Positions 10,960 through 22,429 of a stretch of DNA of 64,000 nucleotides are shown here, piece by piece. Every line of letters starts with the position of its first letter. Position 1 is the first letter of the stretch. Source of the stretch: Globodera rostochiensis (Eukaryota; Nematoda; Chromadorea; Rhabditida; Heteroderidae). Made by a program: the position numbers and the translations under genes. The notes beneath the pieces were generated by a model, which was not told where the DNA came from, made no database searches, and worked only from the letters and a program-made list of their open reading frames with translations. Location: contig JAEVLN010000014.1 in assembly GCA_018350325.1 (NCBI GenBank), positions 2,484,514-2,548,513 of the forward strand, written 5' to 3'.

Positions 10960-13900
10960 TTAAAAATTTTTCTTTCGACCAAATCGCAATTCGATCATTT
11001 CGTTGCTGCTGTTAAGCGATTTGGAGGAGAGACGCGAGCGGGAAACTGCGTCAGACGGAGTCGAGGGGCGAAATCCAAGCACTTCTGAGGCCATCTCAAC
11101 TGTGTCGCCTTTTGTTGAACTTGCTGTGGACGTCGCTGGAAGGGCATGCATAAAACGATTGCTGAGCTGTTCTGGGACACTGTTTAAGTTATAAACTGAT
11201 AAATCTTTGAGAAAAGACAGTGCCCCCTCCTCCTATGAAACCTTCGACAAAGTTGAACAGCAACTTCTTGAATTTCGCTTATTTTTTTCGTCTGTTCATC
11301 CGTAAATGGTCCGATCTTCTCCAACTCTTTGATTAGTGAAGCGATGTTGTGCGCGCAGAGCTTCTTCAACAAATCAGAGTCGTTAAGACGCGACTGAAGT
11401 TGTGCAATTTGCTCTTTCATCAGCTCTATTTTATCGCCATTGCTATCCGAATGCGGTGTTCGTTCGCTGTTTTTATGACCGATGAAGTCCGTCGATGGTT
11501 CACTCTTTTGAAGACGCTCTCGAACTTTGTGTTCTTTGCGAACCATACTGTTGAATTGGAACTGGTGAGCACTGGACAATGCTTGTCGACCTTAACTACG
11601 ATAGCATAAAATTTCTTTTGTTATATATAATTATTTTTAAACCCTTCCTTCGCATCTGGACATTATTATTCAACCCAAAAACTCACCTATTTTGTTGAGA
11701 ACACTCTCCAATTGCCGTGCTTTTGTGCCAGACTGCACTGGTGAATTGCTTCTGTTTGTGGGCTCTGTTGAGCATGCTTTTCCCTTTTGCTTCGTCGGTG
11801 TGTTCGGCTGCATATTCCCGGCCAATGCGAGATGCACTTGGTACGCTTTGTGCACATTCTCAAGAGAACCACAAAATTTCTAAAATAACAATAATGAGAA
11901 AGCGTTTTAAACCCTCCTCGCGCCTACTTTTGGAGAGGCTAAGTGCAGAACGTAATGAACAAAGCTTTGAATGTCTGAACAAAAATAATTTAAAATAAAA
12001 AACGCAATGTAAAAAAAGGTATGTTACCGGCGATTGGAGGATATCGCATCAGACAATGAATACAGCTCGAATAGTCACTGCACAGCAACAAATTTCGTAT
12101 TTGAACGAGGAGAGCAACGAAAATGCAATCGACAATCAAAAGACTGCGCTGCTGCTGTTGTTCCGCAAAAATGACATCCCACAAATATAACAAATCAGGC
12201 AAAGGAAATTCACGTCCGAATAACAAGCGAAGCCACCTTCTATCTTAATATCTTTGTAAAAATTTGTTTGGGTGTTATGTGATGCACGTCTATATTACAT
12301 CGAGAGTAGGGGAAGGGGCCGATTCAAAGACGAAGCAAATGTGGAGATTTTCATCTCAAGCAGAGTCAACTCGCCGTACAGAATTTTAAAACCCTTCGAC
12401 AAACCCACAAAAAAAATGAAGCCTCAAAAATAGCATTTTATCCCCTAAGGCCATCTTCTTGAAAAAAAAACCAAGTTTTTGAACATGTGTTTGACATGTT
12501 CTCCGTTAGTTCAAAACAAAACTAGCATAACAGGCCTTATGGTGCCATATCGAGTAGATAGGACCTGTACCTGTATACCGAGTACAGGGTACAGTTGAGG
12601 CCTTGGACGTCTTAAAACTCACACTCCAAAAATTTGTGGTAAAATCTGCAAATTGTTTAAATGTCGATAAAGTGGCGGATCAATCCCAAAAAGCAGTTCG
12701 TCATAAATGTACTCCAATCTGCGTAGCAACTCCGATGATCGTCCAATTATGCTATTGTTTAAATTATTATTTATTTTATTTTTAGACATAAAATTTGCCT
12801 CTCTGAAAATGGCGTCCTTTCAATGTGATTTTTAAAAGAAACGACGTTTGATTGGGCGTAAATTGAGTGACAGCAATCGCTCAGATAAAAGTGGCGGACC
12901 AACGACATTAACTGAGTGAACATCGCACTAAAAGAACAATGCAAAATTTCGGGAAAATTAGTCTCACAATGCATCGTGTTCGAGAAAAGTCGGATCATTC
13001 AGTTCATCCAAACTGCGAAAGTCCATTTCCGAAAAGTCGCTTCCATTAGGTCTTAAATCCATAGTAAAAGTTGTACAAGTGTTGCCCTAAATTGTCTTGC
13101 CTTAAAATATTCTGATCTTTCAGATCCTGGTAAGCCTTTTGATCTGAATCCAGAACAAACAAAATGGGAGCAAGAAGCTCGTGCATTCCCTAAACACACA
13201 AGTTTCTGTCTATGATTGTAAATGGTCCGGAGGCGTAGTCTGGAGATGGACATCCCGGAAAAGAATGGCTACATTCCTCCACCAAAATACTATACTGTTT
13301 AACGGAAGATTAGCTATATTTTGCAGATGCAACTAAATTTCCTTAATTAAACCTGAAGGTAGTAAGTATGAGGACTGTTTACTGAATAAAAAAACAACAC
13401 GTTGGCCATAATTCGTTTCACATTCTCGTTTCGAAAATATTTTAGATCAGGGAACCTGTTCAAATGAGACACATATTCTTGTTTCCATTAAAGTTAACTT
13501 ACGTTCTGTCAACGTCTTTCCAGATGGTTTTTCTCAACGCTTGATTCTCAAAATGTTTACACCATAGACTCTGGTATATATAACTTAATCAAAATTCATG
13601 ATAACAAAACAATACTTTTGCATTGAGCGAGAGGGGATTGTTGGTATCCAAATTTTCTTCAAAATCGGCTACTCTCGGGTCGGACTCCATCTGTTGCCTT
13701 AACTCCGTATAATTTCTGCGTTTCTCACCGAGGACTTTTATCCAATCCTTCCTGTCCATTGGTAAAACTGTCAAGAGAATCCTCCAAACGATGGACCTCA
13801 AATGCGAATTTCGCAAATGACCACAAACACAGTGTTTGCGAAGCTTCAAAGGCGTTTCGCCAAATAACATACGCCACTCGTTTCTTAAACATTACGGACA

Positions 13901-13998
13901 TGGTTCATAAGGAATTAAAATGGCGATAGGTTGTCAGAGTATATCCAAGTTTATGTTTTAAAGAAGGTAACTTACAAAAATGACGTTGATCCTTCCAT
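10960..13998 (-). CDS. TBC-domain RabGAP, TBC1D5-like
   Basis: The start ATG at 13998 gives MEGSTSF, which splices into LNEWRMLFGE. Consecutive exons give the TBC domain: LRSIVWRILLTVLPMDRKDW, NPLSLNAKSLWCKHF, DVDRTFPDLKYFRNENVKRI, NVLFFYSVNSPHTYYLQ, GMHELLAPILFVLDSDQKAY, LNDPTFLEHDAFAMFTQLM, LYRHLNNLQILPQIFGV, RWLRLLFGREFPLPDLLYLW, VDCIFVALLVQIRN and YPPIADIQSFVHYVLHLASP. These follow the human TBC1D5 order closely. The C-terminal part has a coiled coil (IELMKEQIAQLQSRLNDSDL) and ends ELRFGRKKNF before a TAA at 10960. TBC1D5 proteins inactivate Rab7 and work with retromer and in autophagy; that role is transferred from the family. In the first TBC motif the canonical catalytic Arg and Gln cannot be judged by eye alone. 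The 49-bp intron 13100-13052 is GC-AG. Confidence 0.87.
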
Positions 13999-14736
13999 TA
14001 GGAATAATTAATATTTAATTTTTCTTAAATAAAATCGATTTAAAGTACCGACCAGGCTTTTTCAAATTCCGATTTAGTAAACCATAAAATGACCGCCCTC
14101 ACTATAAATTAGAGACCGCCGGGAGCGGGACTCCCGCGGGATTCCCGCTCCAATTCCCGGGAAATTTTTCACTTTTCTTATGCTTTTCACTTTTCAACTA
14201 ACGGTTTTTTTTTTGATGAAATTTGGTCCAAATTAAACATTTCGCCAAGGAATTATTCCGGAAGCGGGAGTTCAAAATTTACCGGAGTTGGGCATAATTA
14301 AAAAAAAAAATCCGAAACCTGAGATTCCGCAATACAAAACTCGATTAAAAAACATTTAGATGTGAATCCGCAAAGTCGAAAATACCGGGACTAATTTTTA
14401 AAGGGTAAATACCCAACTCGCTACCTGCCAACTCGCTAGTACCCAACCGCTACCATTTTTCAAGCTTTTTTGCTCATAACTTTTTTCAAAGTCAACAAAA
14501 CCAAAGATTTTTGATATCATTCGAAAGCTTACAATTAGTAGAAGCTATCAAAAGCAAAAGCTAAGCGATTGGACAATTTTCAAAAAAGTTATGACCAATT
14601 CTTTGATTTGGTTGACTTTGAAAAAAGTTATGAGCAAAAAAGCTTGAAAAATGGTAGCGAGTTGGGTACTAGCGAGTTGGCAGGTAGCGAGTTGGGTGTG
14701 ATCCTTTTTAAAGAAGACGTTCTGCCATTTTGGAAG
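13999..14736. promoter_or_regulatory. Divergent spacer between TBC1D5-like and NOL9 genes
   Basis: No coding exon is supported here. The spacer contains a GC-rich short palindrome near 14118-14160 (GGAGCGGGACTCCCGCGGG) and the large inverted repeat described separately. Both genes start at its edges. Confidence 0.4.
14411..14697. repeat. Fold-back element with ~95-bp inverted arms
   Basis: The left arm (14411-14506) starts ACCCAACTCGCTACCTGCCA and the right arm (14602-14697) ends with its near-exact reverse complement. The loop contains AAAGCTAAGCGATTGGACAA and TCAAAAAAGTTATGACC, motifs shared with fold-backs near 42.0 and 44.7 kb. Confidence 0.85.
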
Positions 14737-17700
14737 ATGCAACCAACATTAATCTCACTTCCGCATCTTTTTTCTACAGTTGGTAATGATGGAAGGTAAA
14801 AAGTTGAGATTGGATGCGGGCTGGTGGTTAATAGGGGCTGGAAGCCCTTCTTGCGGAGTATTCCGTTCTTTAATAAAAGGATTTTCCATGCTACTTGAGC
14901 ATTGATTTTTTTTTCTGGGTTTAGGTTTGTCCAATGCCCGTGCACAGACCCGTCTTACACAATTTTGGTGTTTGGTCGAAGTTCGACAGTGTTTCTTAGT
15001 GGCGCCTTTTCCTTCCAAGTTCTCTACGGTTGCGTTAGTGTCAATGGCTTTCTGTTTACATCGGGTCGCTTCAATGCAGCAAATTTTGTCACCGTTTCAA
15101 TTCCGCAGGGACATTTGCCGGTACTTTTTTTGTGTATTGGGAGGATTTTGTTAGAAAGTCGAAATGCTATAATATCCAGTAAAGAAAATCGTATTCCCTG
15201 AAATTCGGAAGTTCATAATGAAAAACACCGATTCAAGGCATCCTTTTCTATGTGCGATGAACTCTCCGCCGAAGTTCATTTTGAGCGAATCCAAAGCAGA
15301 CTTCGTGAATTTCTAAATGACTCGCGGAAAATTTTGCCATTCATCGAAGAACATAAACCAGTGGCCATTTTGCTTGTCAAATTGGAGATGGACATAGTGA
15401 CACATTTTGTAAAACAACAGTTCAAGGTTTTTAACTACTAATTTTGGCCACTACTGCTTCATTGTCGTCCGCTTGAGTTTTGCCCATTTTCAGTCTCTCG
15501 TGAATATATTTCCGCCGGTAGGCAAACAGTTGGGGCCGTATCTTTTTTGCTTGAACATTGCTGAGTCGCCATGGAGTTTGGCAAATATTGAATCACTGAG
15601 AAATTTAGAGGAAGGCTATCGTCGTGTTTTGCTCAGAATTGGAAAAGTGCTACAAATGGAAGGTGCGATTGGTCTTCTAATTTATTCCGTCATCAAAGCC
15701 ATTCGTTTTAGACTACTGCGTAGTTCCAATTATTGGCAACAAAGGGGTAGGAAAGTCGACAATGTGCCGATACCTGTTGAACTCGTTGAACTCCAGAAGG
15801 TGAAAAGCGGTCTATGCATTTCAAACATTCCTCCCTTTAAGCCGTTCCAACACACCGGAGCCTTGTAGGGTGTTTCTACTCGATTTGGACGTGGGTCAAT
15901 CCGAATTGTCACCTCCCGGATGTGTCTCTCTGTTTGAAACAAACAAACCATTGATTGGTATGTTAATGTTTGTCCAATTGTTCTTCCAATGGATTAAATT
16001 TGCAAAGTTCAATAATTGTCGTTTGTTTTCGGTGCTCCATTTGCTTCGCTTGCGTCGTCGTTGACCGATTCGTATTTTTTCGGGTCGAACAACATCGCAG
16101 TGGACTTTGAGTTGTATTTGAATTTGGTTGGTCGGCTTTTGCAACGGTTTAATTCTTACAAAAAAGAGGCAAAATCCGCTGGCGAGAAATGTGTGCTTGT
16201 TGTTAATACGGCGGGATGGATTGAAGGTTTTTGGTAATTAATTCGGCCAAAATTTGCCTTTTTAAAGACCTTGGTTACGACCTCATGTTGAAGGTCATCC
16301 GAATAATTAAACCGAATCTTATATCATGCATTGATATGGTCGGCGGTGGAATCAGTTTTGAGGTTAAATAAAATAATTTGTTTGTGGCTTATATTTATTG
16401 TGTGTTTAGGTTCCAAAACAATTGTTAAAAATTACGTCGAGAATTCGTAGATCAGGGTCAGTCAACAAAAAGACAGCTTAAATTAAAATTGATCTAAACG
16501 ATTTTGTTTTGTAGTCCGCATAATTAATATTGAATGAATTACTTTAGTGATCATCCCCAACTTCCCCCGCTTGGCAATTCCGCCGTCCTACGCAATTTAC
16601 TCGTCGTCGCATATTTTGCGCAAACATTTCGGCAATTCAAAATGAAGACACCAACCGGTAAAGTGTAAAGAAACCTTGTTTTTTTTTGTGGGGTAGGGAC
16701 ACCACATTTACATTTTCGCCAGGCCTCTGAGTTCGAAGCGTAAATACTTTGTCTTTTAGGAAAATTTACATTTACATATACTAAATGGGAAGAAATTGGA
16801 AACCCAAATTTAACACTGTGGTTGGAGGTGTAATGGGTGGAACATGCAGCTTTTTCTTTAATCTCCTTTAAATCCATTTTTTAGTTGGGGCTGATCTTCG
16901 ACTTGCAGACACTCTCGCCACCTATCGCCTTCCATTCCGTTCTGTCTCAATTTACATCCATCCCGAACTCATCAACAACGAAGACAGTTTTATGCTCAGT
17001 GTGCTGAATTGTTCTTTCGTGGCGCTTTGCAGGGTCGAAAAGGAAGACGAAAAGGTTTGTCGTTAATTGGTTCCAAAAATAGCTTTGGAAATCAAAAAAT
17101 AACAAAATCCAAGATAATATTTTTTCACAAAACTTTTAGTGGTTTGAACGCCGTCATTTGCTGGGCGACACTTCCCTCCCTTCGCGATTACTGCTTCGTC
17201 CACGCGTTGTCGATGGCGACACTGCGCCCTCCCCCAACCGTGGGGGAAACTTGGCCGAAAATGGCGAAACCATTGAGCCAACCGAATGGACGGACGGAGC
17301 CAAGCAATTACCCATTTTGCGTTGTGTTGGCTTCGGCTTAGTCCGTGCAATTAATCCCGAGCGCAAATTGTTTTACGTTATTACGCCGGTGGAGCAGCGA
17401 CACCTTGGCCAAGTGGACGTTTTAGCATTGGGTGGGAAATGTTTGGGAGGGTCTCGGCTGACATGGGGAAATTTGAGCGCTCCACGAATTGGGGCTAATT
17501 CGAGACGATCTTTTGGATGAGTAGATTGGAATACGGTCCCTTGAATGTGGCAATTTTGGGTATTGCTCAATTAATTTGTCTTTAAAAAAATACTCAAGGG
17601 ACGAACCGGGGCCTTTTAAATCACTAAAAACCCCAATAAGTTCAGGACACTGTCTGAACACACCCGAACTGATCTTCTCCACGAATGTAAGAATTTATCC

Positions 17701-17979
17701 GTTAATAGTTTTTTAATGACTTTTATTTACTTCATTCTTCAGCCTTATGGTGAAGCTGTTCCATATTTGGTTGAACTGCAGCAGAACAAAACCATCGACG
17801 AACGGCACAAAAAATTGTACTCACCACTTCGCGTGGTTACTGGCTCCAAGCGACATATTCACCATATTCGCCTCATGCAGCAGCAAGCAATGGTTAAAAA
17901 TATGCAAAAGAAAACGCCAACTGTTTCGGGAACTGTGAATGTCCAGACACATCCGATAAAGAGGGTCCGACGCGTCTGA
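14737..17979 (+). CDS. Polynucleotide 5'-hydroxyl-kinase NOL9/Grc3 homologue
   Basis: The ATG at 14737 opens a 59-bp exon that splices in phase to TILVFGRSSTVFLSGAFSF and LYGCVSVNGFLF, the N-terminal barrel typical of NOL9/Grc3/Clp1. Later exons give IIGNKGVGKSTMCRYLLNSL (Walker A GNKGVGKST), VFLLDLDVGQSELSPPGCVS (Walker B/DxGQ region), SYFFGSNN, VLVVNTAGWIEG, LGYDLMLKVIRIIKP, LPFRSVSIYIHPELIN and LNCSFVALCRV. Near the end there are VGFGLVRAIN and VDVLALGGK, and the final exon ends IKRVRRV before a TGA at 17977-17979. The enzyme phosphorylates 5'-OH RNA ends during rRNA ITS2 processing in the nucleolus (family knowledge). Exons around 16540-16660 and 17520-17680 are less certain. The final basic tail could serve nuclear targeting. 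Confidence 0.88.
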
Positions 17980-18294
17980 AGCTTCGATCGATCGATGAGG
18001 GGGGGTGTCAAATGTTCGTGAATATATTTAATCCAACGCCATGTTTTATCGACAAATTAAATTATTGTACCTGTGGATTATCAGTAAAAATTGGAAAAAC
18101 TTGGGACCATCTTTATTTGAACTATTGTTGAAAGTGTGCTACATCTGGCATCTCTTTGTTGACCCACTAAAATTCATTGTTGGTTCACTTTAACGGGTAT
18201 CCGACCCGGGTATTTAGCAGACTCCGAGTCAAAAATTTAAATACCCCCCCCGGGCCCATTTTTGACTATCCGAAAAATGGCCGCCCGACTTTAA

Positions 18295-21200
18295 TCAATT
18301 TGCAAGTGCCGTCTTTTGCGGTCCCTTCTTTACCTTTATAAGGGCATGCGCCTCGCCCCGGGCACTCTCCGCCCGCGCCCCGTCCAATCTCTGGCGTTGT
18401 GCCTCAATTTCTTCAACCACTTTTGCCTTATCATCTGCGCTACCAATCGATCGTATTTCTGAAATATTTTTAAATTTAAAAACAATTGCCTATTTATTCC
18501 CTGGCCCGGCCGGCATTTCACCCGAATTTGCCCACAGTAACAGTCCAATGTCTCCACTTTTGTTAGTCCATTCGTAGGCCGCTTTCAGCACATCCCTTAA
18601 GCAATGAGTGAAAGGGATTTGAGCTTTTAGTGCGAGCTGCCAAATTCGTGATTTTTAAAGCAACGCCGGGGGGGGGGGCAGTGAAATGTGAAGTAACAGC
18701 ACTTGGAGGAAAGGAGTTTGGCCAGCAGAAGCAGTGCGATGCTTTGCAGTCGTGCCATGTCCTCCTCTTTTGAGATGGCGATGGAGTCCATCAGCTGCTT
18801 TCTGAATTAAATTAATAATAATAATAATAATAATGAAACATATTATTCAATTTCATTAAAATTATTAAATGCACTTGCACTCCGGCTGGCGCGAGTTCAG
18901 AAAGTAATGAAAGCCATGGATCAGATGGGCAGCGGAACGCAATGAGTTCGCCTGTGAACGGATTCGGGAGGGCGAAAGGGCGTCGAACAGCTCGTAGAAC
19001 TGGGCCTCGCGACCGGAGAAAAGGAAAATAAGAGCGAGGCCGAGGTTGGCCATTGTCCACAGTTCGGGATCGTCCTTTGAGCACGTCTAATCACGGGAAA
19101 ATATAATAATTGTCCAGTCTCGGGTCGATCAGAAACTTTTAGTGCCGCACTGAACTGCCGTTCGGCACTGTCCAAGTCGCGCAAATGCGTGGCGTACAAA
19201 CCCTAATAAGCGGACCAAATTGGCTTAAAGTTCGAAACGGACGGACCAAAAGAATGTGCAACTGGGGCTCAAAATCGGATAGAACTTGGAGACGGCAAGC
19301 GCCAGCCAATTTGCTGATGGAGCGGAACATTGATGCTATCTGTGGGAGGAGAAGGAGATGGTTTAAAAACAACATAAAGCCATGGCGATCGGAATTTAAA
19401 CGTTTCGGAGACAAACATCTCCAAAAACTCACACTCGAGATTGAGTCTTGGGGATTGCCGAGCACAAGATGGCTTTGCGATACCGCTTCATGCAGGACCA
19501 GCTCCATCCGGACGACGAACTCCCCCAGGCGATGTTCTGCCTTAATTCCACAAATTTGAGTTTCTCCCCCCCCCTCGTATTTTCACCATCGGCCAGTTGC
19601 TTTTCCTCATCAACACTTTCATGCCCTCAAAATGCTTCAGTGCCGTACCGTAGTACCGATGGGCTCTCTCAAAATTACTATACTGGATGTTGCAGAGTAC
19701 GGTAAGTGCATAAGCCAGGCTGGGAATGGTTGGGAAAGGGTTCAATCGTCGCTAGATTTTTATTTTTCCACCAACTTTCAATTCCATTTTAAAGAAAGCA
19801 AACAAAAAATACCCGGCGAGCAACTCGGAACTGAGCCAACGAATTTGAACGGACGAATTGGAAGATTGGAATGGAGAGGACGCGCTTTTGGCTGCTTCGG
19901 CTGATTGAACGGTTATGTGAAGTTGGCGCAGGCATTGTTTAGAGCTTTTTACCTGTCGAATTGGGTAAAATAATAAAACAAAATTCATATTAATAATGGC
20001 TTCTTTGGGCCAATTTGCGCTTTAACAAATTCTCAGTCTTATCTTAGAAATGTTCCAGAATTTGCAATAACATTGGCACCCTCGGGGATTCCGAAAAAAG
20101 TTTTCTATTTAACCCCGAGGGGAATTAACCGGTTGTGTTTTGGGTGAGGCAATTCGATAAAATTAAATTGTTTTTAAAATTAATTTATGTTTAACCATTC
20201 CAATGGCGAGAAAATAGCACAATTGGATGGTATAACAGAAGGCTCGGATGTCGTTAATTGCGGACTGGTCATTGTTGGCCGCCACCTGCTGGGACGGAAA
20301 TGACAATTAAAGCCAAAACGCCCCCTTTATATTAACCATTTGCAAGATTTCGCCCAATTCTCCGACTGACTTTCCTAATTCTTGTTGATCGGTCATTTGA
20401 ATGGAAAGCACCTGAAGCGATCGATTAATGTTCGATACCAAATTAGAAAATTAGGTTAATGATATGCTGAATTAATTTCGATCAATTTCTTTCTTTGTTT
20501 TTGAGTGATCAAAGTTTTGTTTGTTCGAATGGACGGCTGACCAGCGATTTGACCAGCCGAAAGTAACATTCGACCATCACTCCGCCACCTTCTGGGCCAC
20601 GCGAGAATTGGACGCCCGCCTGAACTGCTTCCAAAGCTCTGGCAAACTCGCTCAGGCGAAGATACGCCTCGGCGATGAGAAAAAGCATTTTGGTATGCAG
20701 GGTCGGGCACTTCTGCGATTCGGACAGCTCAGAACGTAACACCTAAAGGGTTGACCCATCAGAGAACGAAAGCCGGGGGCCAATCCGCCGAAGATTTGGA
20801 TAAAAAGTCCGGGATTTTCTTTCCCTCAACCTGAACGCTGTCGGAAAACAGGCGACGGGCAAGCAGTACTTCAGCCAACAGTGCGGCAGTCTTCAGTCGA
20901 GACTGCTCGAGGGGAGGGCCCAACTGACGCATCAGCTGATGCTACCGGAAAGGTGGGGGAAGATTATGTTTAAATAAATTAGTTAATTAAATTAACCAAG
21001 AATTTTTAGCAAATCCCGAAATTTTGTTTGATCTTTTCGATTTTCTGTTACCGCATGGCACAAATGAAACTGGGCCAGCTCCATGTTGTTCGTGTACAGC
21101 CACAAAAGTTTTCCCAATTCGTAGGAGCAAAGAGCGAACAGCTCCGGTGAGCAGGGAACGCGCAGAGAGGTCTGATGTCATCGATTAAAGGATTACGGTT

Positions 21201-21422
21201 GCTGATTACGGTACAAAAATGAATGACTCACCATAACGCATTTGATGGCCATTTTATATTTGTTTGCCGTGCGAAAAATCTCGGCCATCGCCTGAAGGCA
21301 TTGGTAAATCAAATAATGGAGAAATTAGCGAAATGAATGCTAACCATTAGACTGATGGCAGCCTGATCAGAACTGACTCCGGGCGGGGCCGGAACCCGAC
21401 TGAGTTGAGGAAACTTTTCCAT
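18295..21422 (-). CDS. mau-2: MAU2/SCC4 cohesin-loading factor
   Basis: The ATG at 21422 gives MEKFPQLSRVPAPPG, followed by MAEIFRTANKYKMAIKCV and ELGKLLWLYTNNMELAQFHL. Later exons include PTLHTKMLFLIAEAYLRLSE, PSLAYALTVLCNIQYSNFER, YYGTALKHFEGMKVL, GLYATHLRDLDSAERQFSAA, LWTMANLGLALIFLFSGR and LARLQSIALLLLAKLL. These are TPR-type helices in the order found in MAU2, which with NIPBL/SCC2 loads cohesin onto chromatin and, in C. elegans, also affects axon guidance (family knowledge). The last exon reads SADDKAKVVEEIEAQRQRLD in one frame and ends with a TGA at 18297-18295. Many small introns separate the helices. The gene is divergent from LIN-10, with about 1 kb between starts. Confidence 0.87.
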
Positions 21423-22429
21423 TTTCCGCCTTAAAGAATTTAGTTTAAACGGGTGATCAAAAAGTGGGCCAAGTTCAACCGACCGAAATGCCTTGGGGTG
21501 AATGGGACAATTTGTGAGCAAACAACAAAATGCCAAAATGAGTCAAATTTGAATGGGATTCCGACTGTCCGCCCTCTCTCCTCCCTCCCATCCTCTGCCA
21601 CTCTCCCGTTGTGCCTCCGTTTTTACACTTTCACCACAATTCCATTCCACCAATTGGATCTTTTCAGTGCCTCCCCCCCCCCCACAATCAATAGCCAAGG
21701 GGGGGGGGGAATGTGCGGGAGAGCCCCCCCCCCCCCCCCTCCTCGCCCCGTCGCTTTCGCTCTCTCCCGCAATAATAAACGTCGACTCTCTCCCCTCCGG
21801 GAACATTCTCTCTCTCTCCACTGTTTGTGTTGTGCCCTAAAGCGTTACGCCCGGGGCTATAGGGACGGCGGATGGAATTGTGTTGGGGTTGGGGTCGGGC
21901 GGGCGGGCGCGGGAGTGTCGGCTTCTGCTGCCGTTGTTGTGTGTCACCCTCTGCTTATATTTTATCCTGAGGCGTTGAGGCGTGTCCAACGGTATTTCAT
22001 TGCTAACGGCGGCTTGTTTCATTCTTTCGGTCCCTTTGACTCTCTTTTGTCTCATTCTCTTCTCTTCCCGTTATCTCTCGACGCTCTCTCTCTTTGTCTG
22101 TCTCTGGGAATGTGCCGAAATCGCCCCCCCCTTCCCCCATTCCCCTCAGGGCTTATTCATCCCTTCAAATTCCATCCAAAGTCGCGCGCCCGCGGGACTC
22201 TGAGAATGAAAGCGTCGTGTGCGCTTCGAAATGTGCACAAATTAAGGCAATAAGGATGTAATTAGTGGCCAAATCCGTGCTCCCTCTCGCATCCGGCATC
22301 CTTTGGAATGGCGGCGGCACTTCTCAATCCAAAATCCGGTCCCGGCACACTTTCAGGTCGATGTTCCAAATGTTCTGCAGAACAATTTCGACTCCGTCGC
22401 TCCATTGGCGGACAGCACTTTTCTGAAAC
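21423..22429. promoter_or_regulatory. Bidirectional spacer between mau-2 and lin-10
   Basis: A 1-kb pyrimidine-rich region (plus strand) with C runs at about 21666-21680 and 21726-21740, many TCTC stretches, and no exon I can support. Both genes start at its edges, so it must contain both core promoters and the LIN-10 5' UTR. Confidence 0.4.

Noticed and set aside
21453..22253. 266-codon plus frame between mau-2 and lin-10
   Set aside because: Composition follows C and CT runs, it overlaps the mau-2 start region, and no homology or splice logic supports it.
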